Of a DNA stretch of 64,000 bases, positions 51,421-59,347 are shown piece by piece. The translations under genes were made by a program, and so were the position numbers. The notes beneath the pieces are model-generated. The model saw only the letters and a program-made list of their open reading frames with translations. It was not told where the DNA came from and searched no databases. The DNA is from Candidatus Woesearchaeota archaeon (GTDB lineage: Archaea; Nanobdellota; Nanobdellia; Woesearchaeales; UBA9642): assembly GCA_003599145.1 (NCBI GenBank), contig QZIT01000006.1, positions 186,001-250,000 on the forward strand, in the 5' to 3' direction. Position 1 is the first letter of the stretch, and each line of letters starts with the position of its first letter.

Positions 51421-51768
51421 ATGGTACTGACAAACACAGGAAAACAGCAACTACTTGAAGCATTAAAGAGCCAAGTAACTCATTTTGCAATGGGCAGTGG
51501 ACAGAATACAGATACTGAGTTTGCGACAAGTCTTGGCCAAGAAGTATTCAGAAAAGATGTCACAGACAAAACCATAGACCAAGAAACAGGTAGCATAGAC
51601 TTTGAATGCTTTATCGGATCAAGCGAAGGAAACGGGAGCGATTTCTCAGAACTTGGACTTCTTGATTCTCCAAGTGGAGGAACTCTGTTTGTTATCACCA
51701 ATTTCCCTGCAGAGAATAAATCTGCATTACTCGAATGGCTAATTGATATTGTAATTGAAATAAAATAA
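51421..51768 (+). CDS. Tail-tip accessory protein, paralogous domain, 115 aa
   Basis: A shorter version of the same domain: LTNTGKQQLLEALKSQ, HFAMGSGQNTDTEFATSLGQEVF, and FSELGLLDSPSGGTLFV. The order FAMGSG, T-x-LGQE and SELGLL parallels FKIGTG, TGLQTP and SEIGMF of the previous protein. Likely a fibre attachment or tip protein. Confidence 0.6.
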   Translation: MVLTNTGKQQLLEALKSQVTHFAMGSGQNTDTEFATSLGQEVFRKDVTDKTIDQETGSIDFECFIGSSEGNGSDFSELGLLDSPSGGTLFVITNFPAENKSALLEWLIDIVIEIK

Positions 51769-51797
51769 CATAAAGAAAGAAATATGAGGTGAATAGT

Positions 51798-54437
51798 ATG
51801 GCTTATGAAATAAAAAATAATGAAATTGCTTGGGCTCCTGCTGTTGAGAATGTAAATAGGGGATACAGAGTATTTGGAGTTAGTTCAGAGAATTCTTTCA
51901 AGGTTTTGCCTTTTGAAAACATGATAGTAAACATTCCAAGTGGAGGACAATGCTGGATTAATGATATAAGGCAAACGTGGGCAGATCATATTCAGGATAA
52001 TTTTGAAGGCGGAGTAATTAGTTGGAAATCTGCAGAACATACTGCCCTCAGTGAAGGAACATCCATTGTATTTGAAGGCTCTAAATCACTAAAAATGACG
52101 TGGAATCACGATGGAACAAGCCAATTCAAAAACAGAATCTACAAAGAATATGATTCTCTTGATATAAAATATAGAAACAAACTGATTTTAAGATTTTATC
52201 CTGTTGCAGCAATGAGTAACGATCTTTATATCAAATACAAAAATAACGGAAGCGAATTCATACTGACTCAAGTATCAGCTGCTTCCTTAACACCTGGTCA
52301 ATGGAATAGGATACTTGTTGATCTTCCTGCAAATGATGTTCAGAAGAATAAATTTCAATCTTTAATCTTCGAGTTTGATGGATTACAATGGACTGCAGGA
52401 ACTCGCATATTCTATTTTGATTTTGTAGAGTTTGACACACATGTCCTTGTGCCGACAGCCGATCCAAACAATGAAAGAAAAGATCTTATTGTTGTTGGTG
52501 AAACTGGGAAAATCGAATTAGTGCAGGGAACTCCTCAAAGTCAGAATCCTGTTGAACCACCAGATTTACCAGCAAATAAACATGCTTTGGCAATAATCAC
52601 AGTTCCAGCAGGGCTTACTGCAATAACAAATTCGAATATTTTTGATGTAAGAATCCCTAATTCGTTTGCTGTGAATGCAGATAAGACAAAGAATGAATTG
52701 ACTACAATAAAAGGTCAGATAGTACAGCTTGCATTAAATGAGTTGGAACAGAATGCACTTATGAGTTTACCAACGGAAATTCCGTTTACTAATATGCTTG
52801 TGGACAAGTTCTGGGATAGAAATGGACTAAACGACACAATTGAAGTGGTAAATGATGGAGAAAACATGCATGGCTTTTGGGAAGCAATTGATTTTCCAAG
52901 AGGACAAGTCAATGTTTCAGGATTACCTGATGTAAGTGGAAACTCAAACTTTGACTGGAAAACAAGAACATATTATTGGAAAGGAAAAATACTCACATGG
53001 CTAAGATATGCAGTCTATGGAGAACTGGGGTGGGGTATTGCAAGCATCAATCCTAAAACTGGAGCTAAAATCCACGCCCAAATTTGGGCTCAAGATTGGA
53101 TGGCAAACCCAAATGATACAGATCCAACAGGAACTCGTTCCCATAGCTTCTACAAAGATAGTGGAACATGGTGTGGTCATCCATTGCATTGGACTCATGA
53201 CGATAATTATCTCTATGTTCCCGTGTATAAAGCCAATGTTAAATTAGGATTTACTTCAAGTGTCGACATTATGGTTTTGGATGAGAACTTGAATGTTGTC
53301 AAATGGATCAATGCACTTGATGAGGCTAACTCAGGATTCTCAAATTGGTATATGGTACATAGCTTGCAGTATGTCCCAAGTTTAAGAGGATTCCTTGCAT
53401 ATTTAGGAGGACAAAGATTTACTGACTGGGGTCACCACAGACAACCTGTTCTCTTTGATAAAAATTTTAGAGTAATCTGGACAGGAGATATGTTGGACAC
53501 AAATTACTACGTTTATGGAGTTGGATACATTCCTACAAGCGGATACATCTACCAAATGACGTGGAGAGCTCAGACGAGCAATTTCTATGTTGAAGGGAGA
53601 AGATGGCCTGTTAAAGTATTGGATAATGGAGACATCTTCGTAGGATATAGAGATTATTACAATGGAAACAACAACACAAACACGAATGGCTACCCAAGAT
53701 ATTTCAATAGTCACGCAATCTGCAATGACAAAGACAGAATGTGGATACCCTACAGAGATGCGGAATACAATATGCGTGTAATCTATATTGAAGCAGGACA
53801 AAATGCAGACTGGTGGCAAAACTACAACATAGGAGACAACGTGCTTCAAAGAGGAATTTTAGTTGAAAGCAATGTTGAATCTGCACAAACGAATGATATT
53901 GAAAGATTAGGATATGCAGTATCATATGGAAGCAAAACTTGCTTCTACAGTTACCATGACAAAACTTACAAAATCGAAGGAGGAATAACTACTCCTGGAC
54001 AAGCAGTAGCTGCAGGTAGCTTCTCAGGTCGTCGTGGAGTTAGTGCAATGGGGAAAAGTAGCATTGTGATGTGGGACAGCACAAACAATGCATTTTACAT
54101 TGTTGATTATGCAAATGCACAGACTGGAAGAGAACAAATAGGATTTAACCTAAAGACAAAGACTTTCAGTGTGGAGAATGTTAAAGGAGTCTATGTGACT
54201 GCAAAAGTTGAGGGAAGAGGAGCACTTGACCTATTGGACCTAATGAAATTTGATGTGCTAAGCTCCACTGATGTGCCTATATTAGAAAATCAGAAAATAG
54301 ACACGTACGTAGGGATACCTTTGGCAAACCAACCTCTCAACGCATTCAAAATAAAATTCTATTGGACACCAGACGGAACGAAAGATATTGCAGCTCAATT
54401 CCTTGAATATGGTTTGTTTATAGATAATGAGGTGTAA
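51798..54437 (+). CDS. Receptor-binding / tail spike-like protein, 879 aa
   Basis: ATG 51798 is used because GAGGTGA lies just upstream and the earlier GTG is inside it. Residues 60-230 look like a carbohydrate-binding jelly-roll (DNFEGGVISWKSAEHTALSEG, GSKSLKMTWNHDGTS, LRFYPVAAMSND). Residues 320-760 are full of Trp/Tyr/Gly strand repeats (YYWKGKILTWLRYAVYGELG, GVGYIPTSGYIYQMTW) like a beta-propeller or prism. The last 110 residues may be a trimerisation or attachment domain. It is the largest tip protein and the probable host-recognition factor. Confidence 0.7.
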   Translation: MAYEIKNNEIAWAPAVENVNRGYRVFGVSSENSFKVLPFENMIVNIPSGGQCWINDIRQTWADHIQDNFEGGVISWKSAEHTALSEGTSIVFEGSKSLKMTWNHDGTSQFKNRIYKEYDSLDIKYRNKLILRFYPVAAMSNDLYIKYKNNGSEFILTQVSAASLTPGQWNRILVDLPANDVQKNKFQSLIFEFDGLQWTAGTRIFYFDFVEFDTHVLVPTADPNNERKDLIVVGETGKIELVQGTPQSQNPVEPPDLPANKHALAIITVPAGLTAITNSNIFDVRIPNSFAVNADKTKNELTTIKGQIVQLALNELEQNALMSLPTEIPFTNMLVDKFWDRNGLNDTIEVVNDGENMHGFWEAIDFPRGQVNVSGLPDVSGNSNFDWKTRTYYWKGKILTWLRYAVYGELGWGIASINPKTGAKIHAQIWAQDWMANPNDTDPTGTRSHSFYKDSGTWCGHPLHWTHDDNYLYVPVYKANVKLGFTSSVDIMVLDENLNVVKWINALDEANSGFSNWYMVHSLQYVPSLRGFLAYLGGQRFTDWGHHRQPVLFDKNFRVIWTGDMLDTNYYVYGVGYIPTSGYIYQMTWRAQTSNFYVEGRRWPVKVLDNGDIFVGYRDYYNGNNNTNTNGYPRYFNSHAICNDKDRMWIPYRDAEYNMRVIYIEAGQNADWWQNYNIGDNVLQRGILVESNVESAQTNDIERLGYAVSYGSKTCFYSYHDKTYKIEGGITTPGQAVAAGSFSGRRGVSAMGKSSIVMWDSTNNAFYIVDYANAQTGREQIGFNLKTKTFSVENVKGVYVTAKVEGRGALDLLDLMKFDVLSSTDVPILENQKIDTYVGIPLANQPLNAFKIKFYWTPDGTKDIAAQFLEYGLFIDNEV

Positions 54438-54441
54438 GACG

Positions 54442-54594
54442 ATGAGAATGTATCAAAGAAGAATATCCAAACAAGCGATGCAGGTAGCTGTGAATAAGTT
54501 AGAGTCTCTTAAATCTCAAACAACAACAGGATCTGATGAGGAAGCATATTATCAGTCAATCATTGACAGATATAATGAAATTATGACTCCTTAA
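54442..54594 (+). CDS. Small viral protein, 50 aa
   Basis: A helical protein (MRMYQRRISKQAMQVAV and a C-terminal acidic-polar half). GAGGTG at 54429-54434 precedes the ATG. Not recognised; possibly a tail-spike chaperone by position. Confidence 0.5.
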   Translation: MRMYQRRISKQAMQVAVNKLESLKSQTTTGSDEEAYYQSIIDRYNEIMTP

Positions 54595-54608
54595 TTGAGG
54601 TATTTTAG

Positions 54609-55133
54609 ATGGGAAATAATTCATTTGAGAAGGAGTTCATAGAAACTGGAAATTGGACTGATGAACAAAAAGATTTCATCAACAAGTTATTTTCAGATAT
54701 AGAACTTGCATTGAAAGACCGTTTTCCAGCAATTTCTCAAGATATGAGAATCAACTATGAACTTCCTAAAGAAGGGATTGGCATAAAAATTACTTCTGAA
54801 TGTTCTGTCGGGGATGAAATCTTTCTTGGCGAACTCGATTGCAGACAGCACTTGGATTCATTTAGAGAATATCCTAAAGAAAGCATGAGAATGCTTGCTA
54901 CTATGCTGAACAATCATGTGGTCTCGGTGTATGAACGAGTAATCATGAAATCATTATCAAATCAATTTAGCAATCTCATTCAACAATCCGAAGTCTACGG
55001 GTCATCAAATGAAAACTTGTTGATTGCTAAAGAAAAGAAAATACTGCAGTCCACCTCTATTCCCGAGGATGTTATTTTAATGCACCCTAAGACATTTCAA
55101 GCTTCAAAGAAGAGCTTGAAGGAGTCACAGTAA
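54609..55133 (+). CDS. Viral protein, late end of module, 174 aa
   Basis: An alpha/beta protein (TDEQKDFINKLFSDIELALKD, then INYELPKEGIGIKITSECSV, and a helical C-terminal half SNQFSNLIQQSEV). GAGGT before the ATG, and a 3-nt or shorter gap to the next gene. No family recognised. Confidence 0.55.
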   Translation: MGNNSFEKEFIETGNWTDEQKDFINKLFSDIELALKDRFPAISQDMRINYELPKEGIGIKITSECSVGDEIFLGELDCRQHLDSFREYPKESMRMLATMLNNHVVSVYERVIMKSLSNQFSNLIQQSEVYGSSNENLLIAKEKKILQSTSIPEDVILMHPKTFQASKKSLKESQ

Positions 55134-55460
55134 ATGGCAAATCCGAAGCTTAGTGGTAAATGCACTGAGATGATTACAGAGATGCATAGCAGGACAGAAG
55201 TCCTCATTTCAGATATGTCCAACATCAAAGATGGTCAAAAGGAGCTTAGGAAGGAGCTTGGAGACATCAGATCCAGCATTACGGACCTTAAAGTAAGCAC
55301 CAAAGGGTACGCTGAAAACCTACAGAATGTCAAGTGTGAGTTTGAAGAACATAAGAAAGAGCATCAGCAGACTTTTGGCAGAATTATAGCTATTTTGGGT
55401 ATAGTTGCAACCTTTATTTCAATAACCGTTTCTGTGCTGTTTAACCTGTTTCGCAGGTAA
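55134..55460 (+). CDS. XhlA-like coiled-coil membrane protein, 108 aa
   Basis: A coiled coil of about 75 residues (ISDMSNIKDGQKELRKEL and LKVSTKGYAENLQNVK) followed by a single C-terminal membrane helix (IIAILGIVATFISITVSVLF) and a basic end (NLFRR). This layout is that of XhlA-type haemolysin/holin-partner proteins at the 3' end of phage genomes. It starts directly after the previous stop. It is the last clearly viral gene. Confidence 0.65.
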   Translation: MANPKLSGKCTEMITEMHSRTEVLISDMSNIKDGQKELRKELGDIRSSITDLKVSTKGYAENLQNVKCEFEEHKKEHQQTFGRIIAILGIVATFISITVSVLFNLFRR

Positions 55461-55462
55461 TT

Positions 55463-55547
55463 TTGTCAAGTCCAGCCATATAGGGTTTAAGCGTGTGTCG
55501 TCTATGGCTCGTGAATAATCTCCTTTGAAACTGCCTGCACTTGACAA
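55463..55547. repeat. Nested inverted repeats upstream of the Orc1/Cdc6 gene
   Basis: TTGTCAAGT (55463-55471) and ACTTGACAA (55539-55547) form a 9-bp inverted repeat. Inside it AGCCATA (55474-55480) and TATGGCT (55503-55509) form a second of 7 bp. GTGTG and CACAC lie near and inside. The region is between the viral late genes and the initiator gene, where an origin or an initiator operator would be expected. Confidence 0.6.
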
Positions 55548-55596
55548 TGGCACACAAAGTATTTATAGAACTCTCAGATATTTCAAAAGGATACAG

Positions 55597-56646
55597 ATGG
55601 CTCTATTCAAAAATATGCTTCAATCAGGGGAATCGCTTGTCAAGAACGAACAGGTTTTGGACTTTGATTATCAGCCAAAGCTTGTCAAGTTCAGGGAAAG
55701 CCAGCAGTTCGCAATAGCTGACTGCATAAAGCCCTTATTCAATAGCAAGAATGGAAGCAATGTTTTAGTCTTTGGATCATCAGGCATCGGCAAGACATTG
55801 GCATGCAATCACGTTATAACTGAACTGGAGCAGGAAACAGACCTTATCATCCCTGTTTATGTTAATTGCTGGGAGAACAATACCACTTACAAAGTGGCTT
55901 TATGTATCTGCCAGCAACTCGATTATCCTTTCACACAGAATAAGAAAGGCATTGAACTCTTTGAGGTTATTGCTGAGAACATGAATCAGAAGTCAGCAGT
56001 CTTCATCTTTGATGAGATTGACAAGGCAGAAGATCTTGATTTCTTATACTTCATCAATCAGAAGATACTTAGAAACTGCATAGTTCTCATCACCAACTAC
56101 AAAGACAAGCTCTTTGATATGGATACGAGGCTAAGATCCAGGCTTTTCCTTGACATAATAGAGTTCAAGAAGTACACATTGGAAGAAACTGAAGGTATCC
56201 TAAAAGAGCGTATTGCTTATGCTTTCTTTCCTGAGGCTTGGTCAAATGAAGCAGTAGAATTGGCCTGTCAGAAGACATTTGAGCTGGGGGACATTCGCTG
56301 TGGCCTTTTGATGCTCAAAAAGGCAGGAAAGACCGCAGAAGACGAAGGAGCGCTGAAAGTAGAGCCTTGCCATATTGAGAAGATCTTAAGCAAAGTGGAC
56401 AAGTACAGTGTGAAAGGTAGCTCGGACCTGGACAAAGAGACAAGAGACATCCTGCATTTGATCAAGGAGAATGGGGGAAAGACAACAACTGAGTTGTATG
56501 AGCTTTTTCAAAAGAATGGAGGCACGTCTGTTTATAGGACTTTTTACAGGAAGATTAAGACACTTGAGATGAATAAATACCTCTTGGTTGAAAAGGTGTT
56601 TGGTGGCAAAAACGGCAACACTTCAACAGTCCAATATATGAAATAA
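55597..56646 (+). CDS. Orc1/Cdc6-like replication initiator ATPase
   Basis: A 349-aa AAA+ protein with Walker A FGSSGIGKT near residue 62, Walker B AVFIFDEIDKA near residue 137, sensor 1 VLITNYKDKL near residue 162, and sensor 2 LGDIRCGLLMLKKAG near residue 239. A C-terminal winged helix (about 275-349) is expected to bind origin DNA. A TTG start at 55525 is open, but ATG 55597 is better because atttatag (55561-55568) sits about 30 nt upstream as TATA. Orc1/Cdc6 loads MCM at origins. Here the viral MCM and primase have a possible initiator partner. Confidence 0.85.
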   Translation: MALFKNMLQSGESLVKNEQVLDFDYQPKLVKFRESQQFAIADCIKPLFNSKNGSNVLVFGSSGIGKTLACNHVITELEQETDLIIPVYVNCWENNTTYKVALCICQQLDYPFTQNKKGIELFEVIAENMNQKSAVFIFDEIDKAEDLDFLYFINQKILRNCIVLITNYKDKLFDMDTRLRSRLFLDIIEFKKYTLEETEGILKERIAYAFFPEAWSNEAVELACQKTFELGDIRCGLLMLKKAGKTAEDEGALKVEPCHIEKILSKVDKYSVKGSSDLDKETRDILHLIKENGGKTTTELYELFQKNGGTSVYRTFYRKIKTLEMNKYLLVEKVFGGKNGNTSTVQYMK

Positions 56647-56706
56647 CTCGTATCTAATAAGTGATAATATTCTCACAGTCATGAGATAAATATCTTGTTT
56701 CAGTAA

Positions 56707-56718
56707 ACTTTATAAATA
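56707..56718 (+). promoter_or_regulatory. TATA box of the CARF-led operon
   Basis: aactttataaat is centred about 28 nt before ATG 56741. The mRNA would be leaderless. No other strong promoter is visible before the window end, so the seven genes may be one transcript. Confidence 0.6.
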
Positions 56719-56740
56719 AAGCAGATACACTGGACATATT

Positions 56741-57340
56741 ATGGTGAAAGTGCTTATTGCAACATTGTATGGATTTGAACCCGTGATGGCGGCCGCTACA
56801 AAAATAAGTGCGGAAAGACTTTATCTTCTTGTCGATAATGAACCTGATGAAAAACAAAAAAAATCTCTTGAAGTAATTAAACAATCATTAGGAACTGTAC
56901 TAGAAATCAAAACAGTTAAGACTGATGTGTATGACATTGTCGATGTAGCAAAAGAGGCTGTGAAAATTATTGATCTGCTTTCCGATAAAGATGAGATTTA
57001 TGTTGATATTACTGCTGGAAGAAAAACAAAAGCACTTGGACTTTTATTTGGAGCATATGCTAGAGGAAATAGAATCAAAAGAATACTTTATGTAAAAGAA
57101 GAAAATAAACAAATAGTTAATCTTCCAAGACTTTCATATAATATCACTCCCGGACAACTTAAAATCATAGACTATTTGTCAAGAAATGATGTTAAATCTA
57201 TGGCTGAGTTTGCAGATAAAATTGATATTAGTAAGGCCATGTTGTATAAACATATCAAAGAATTAAAAGATATGGATATTCTCGAAGAGACTATTAATGG
57301 ATTAAAATTAACAGACTATGGGAGGATTGTGGTGTTATAA
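56741..57340 (+). CDS. CARF-domain winged-helix regulator (Csa3-like)
   Basis: A 199-aa protein. The Rossmann-like N-terminal domain starts VKVLIATLYGFEPVMAA and has the CARF motif YVDITAGRKTKALGLLFG near residue 87, which binds cyclic oligonucleotides in known members. The C-terminal winged helix covers about 134-199 (TPGQLKIIDYLSRND, SKAMLYKHIKELKDM). This is the Csa3-type layout of a ligand-controlled transcription factor. It leads the operon, so it is likely to control it. No cas gene or CRISPR array is visible in the window. Confidence 0.85.
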   Translation: MVKVLIATLYGFEPVMAAATKISAERLYLLVDNEPDEKQKKSLEVIKQSLGTVLEIKTVKTDVYDIVDVAKEAVKIIDLLSDKDEIYVDITAGRKTKALGLLFGAYARGNRIKRILYVKEENKQIVNLPRLSYNITPGQLKIIDYLSRNDVKSMAEFADKIDISKAMLYKHIKELKDMDILEETINGLKLTDYGRIVVL

Positions 57341-58512
57341 TGGTATGCTACTCCCACTCTAGAATCAGCACATTTGAACAATGTAAATACAAATATAAGT
57401 TACAATATATCGACAAAATAAAAGTTGAAATTCCGACTACAATCGAAGCGTTTATGGGTGATTTGGTACACAGAACACTTGAAAAATTATATTCGGAATT
57501 ACAATATCAAAAAATAAATACACTCAAGACTCTTCTAAACTTTTATAATCAATTATGGGATAAAGAATTCTCCGAGGATATTCTCATAGTTAAAAAAGAT
57601 TTAACACAGGATAACTATCGTAAAATGGGTGAAAAGTATTTAACACTCTATTATGAACGAAATAAACCATTTGATCAAATGACAATATTAGGTCTTGAAA
57701 CAGAAGAAAGAATGACATTAGCCGACGGAAGTGAATATCATGTTCGAATTGATAAACTTGCGTGCAAGGGAGACACATATTATGTTTGTGATTACAAAAC
57801 AAATGCGAGAATGAAAGATCAAGATGATGTTGATTCTGACAGACAACTTGCAATGTATTCAATATGGGTCAAAGATAAATTCAGAGATGCAAAGAAAGTT
57901 ATTTTATTATGGCATATGCTCGCTTTTGATAAAGACATTACTTCTGAAAGAAACAATAAACAATTGCAAACATTGATGCAAGACGTTGTGGATACCATTG
58001 AAGAAATAAAATTATGTAAAAATTGGCCAACGTCAACGAGTGCGTTATGTAACTATTGCGTTTACAAAAATATGTGTCCTTCTTTCAAACACGAGTTAGA
58101 ATTAGAATCAAAAACCATTCGAGAATTCAAGAAAGATGATGGTGTAAAAATTGTCGATGAACTTACTGAAGTCGAATCTAAACTTTCAGATTTAGGAAAA
58201 AGAAAAGAAGAACTGCACGAGGATTTGATTAATTTCTCAAGTCAGAAAGGGGTTGATGTTGTTTATGGTTCAAATAAAAAAGCATCTGTAAAACAATATT
58301 CAAAAATAGTATATCCTGAAAAAATGGAAGAATTTATTGAGTTACTTAAAGAAAATAATATTTATGATGAAGTTATTATGCTATGTTATCCTAAATTAAA
58401 CTCGCTCATTTTAAATAATAAATGTTCAAAAGAAATATATAAGTGCATTACAATTGATAAAGCGCACAGGATATATCTATCAAAAAAAGGTAAAAACGAA
58501 AATGAAGATTAA
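57340..58512 (+). CDS. PD-(D/E)XK nuclease with Fe-S-type Cys cluster
   Basis: A 390-aa protein. The RecB/Cas4-like fold is indicated by SRISTFEQCKYKYKLQYI (first Cys near residue 14), the acidic residue in RIDKLA and the catalytic core YYVCDYKTNA near residue 147 (the D-x-K part), and a later Q-x-x-x-Y element (DRQLAMYSIW). C-terminal Cys in ALCNYCVYKNMCP near residue 228 with the first Cys give four ligands for a 4Fe-4S cluster, as in Cas4 and AddB. The last 130 residues form a helical domain. It starts inside the regulator stop (TAATG). Confidence 0.85.
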   Translation: MVCYSHSRISTFEQCKYKYKLQYIDKIKVEIPTTIEAFMGDLVHRTLEKLYSELQYQKINTLKTLLNFYNQLWDKEFSEDILIVKKDLTQDNYRKMGEKYLTLYYERNKPFDQMTILGLETEERMTLADGSEYHVRIDKLACKGDTYYVCDYKTNARMKDQDDVDSDRQLAMYSIWVKDKFRDAKKVILLWHMLAFDKDITSERNNKQLQTLMQDVVDTIEEIKLCKNWPTSTSALCNYCVYKNMCPSFKHELELESKTIREFKKDDGVKIVDELTEVESKLSDLGKRKEELHEDLINFSSQKGVDVVYGSNKKASVKQYSKIVYPEKMEEFIELLKENNIYDEVIMLCYPKLNSLILNNKCSKEIYKCITIDKAHRIYLSKKGKNENED

Positions 58513-59344
58513 CTTCAAAATGAGTGGAGAAAATACAATGAGTCAAACTAAAACAGGATCAAATGAAACCTCACAATTTTTAGGATTTCAAGAAGCATTA
58601 AAAAACACTATTTCGTCATATGATGGGTCATATAAAGATGTCGTACAATACTGTCCTGCTTTATTTGATTTATTATGTAAAATACTTAATGATAAAACAG
58701 CTGATTGGAATACTAAATTAATGATAGATGCAGCTTTGGCTTATTTTGTACTGCCAGAGGATATTATTCCTGATTATGAAGATGTGGGTTATGTAGATGA
58801 TTTATTTATAGTATGTCACGTGCTAAAAGAAATAAAAGAAAAAAATTCTTCCGATTTAATAAAATCAAACTGGGATGGAAAAGAAGACATTATTGAATTA
58901 GTCGAAGATTTATACAATAAGTCAAGTAGAATTGTAGCAAATCACACATTAGATATTTTAAGAAAAGTTGGTTTACACAAATACCAATCACTCGATTTGG
59001 CAGAATATTCAGGTTCTTACCCTGAAAAATTAGTAAAATTAGGAAATGAAAAGAGGGAATTACTAGGGTTATTGGCTTATTTGGTAAAACAGATTTATTG
59101 TGCTAATGTCAAAAATTATCGAACAGAACAGTTAAAAGAATTTTTACAACAAAATGGAGATATTGATGAAATAAATCGTTTAATTGAGTTATCAAAGAGA
59201 AATCATAATTATGAATTTCAGGAGAAAAAAACTGCTTGCTATGTAAATAATAATACTTCAAAGAAAAGTTCTATTGAAGAACTAGAAGCGAAGCTCAAAG
59301 CCGCAAGATTAAACGCTTTCATGCAGCATGAAAAAGAGGATTAA
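58502..59344 (+). CDS. DUF1232 (YkvA-type) protein, 280 aa
   Basis: Residues 60-115 match DUF1232: KLMIDAALAYFVLPEDIIPDYEDVG kept by the family in two helices with the LPEDIIPD and GYVDDL turn. YkvA-type proteins contain this small helical domain, of unknown function, often near defence genes. The rest is helical (130-280). ATG 58502 overlaps the nuclease stop; ATG 58520 or 58538 are also possible starts. No membrane segment is certain, although the DUF1232 helices are moderately hydrophobic. Confidence 0.75.
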   Translation: MKINFKMSGENTMSQTKTGSNETSQFLGFQEALKNTISSYDGSYKDVVQYCPALFDLLCKILNDKTADWNTKLMIDAALAYFVLPEDIIPDYEDVGYVDDLFIVCHVLKEIKEKNSSDLIKSNWDGKEDIIELVEDLYNKSSRIVANHTLDILRKVGLHKYQSLDLAEYSGSYPEKLVKLGNEKRELLGLLAYLVKQIYCANVKNYRTEQLKEFLQQNGDIDEINRLIELSKRNHNYEFQEKKTACYVNNNTSKKSSIEELEAKLKAARLNAFMQHEKED

Positions 59345-59347
59345 AAT

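Larger units (their letters stand above)
24240..55460 (+). mobile_element. Head-tailed archaeal virus, integrated (provirus)
   Basis: About 31 kb of co-directional, tightly packed genes carries replication (MCM, primase), packaging (terminase), head (portal, protease, scaffold, capsid) and tail (tube, chaperone, tape measure, hub, receptor-binding) functions in the standard siphovirus order. The left side borders host genes. The right limit is uncertain: viral genes end at 55460, but an Orc1/Cdc6 gene and a defence-like operon follow and may belong to the same element. No integrase is visible. No gene looks broken, so it may be active. Confidence 0.85.

Noticed and set aside
43911-54437. Diversity-generating retroelement acting on the tail genes
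   Set aside because: No reverse transcriptase and no template/variable repeat pair could be seen.
24350-55481. CAAGTCCA as attachment core
   Set aside because: Only 8 bp are shared and the flanks differ; chance occurrence is likely at this distance.
55525-55596. TTG start 24 codons upstream for the Orc1/Cdc6 gene
   Set aside because: It would place the TATA box inside the gene and extend the protein through the inverted-repeat region.
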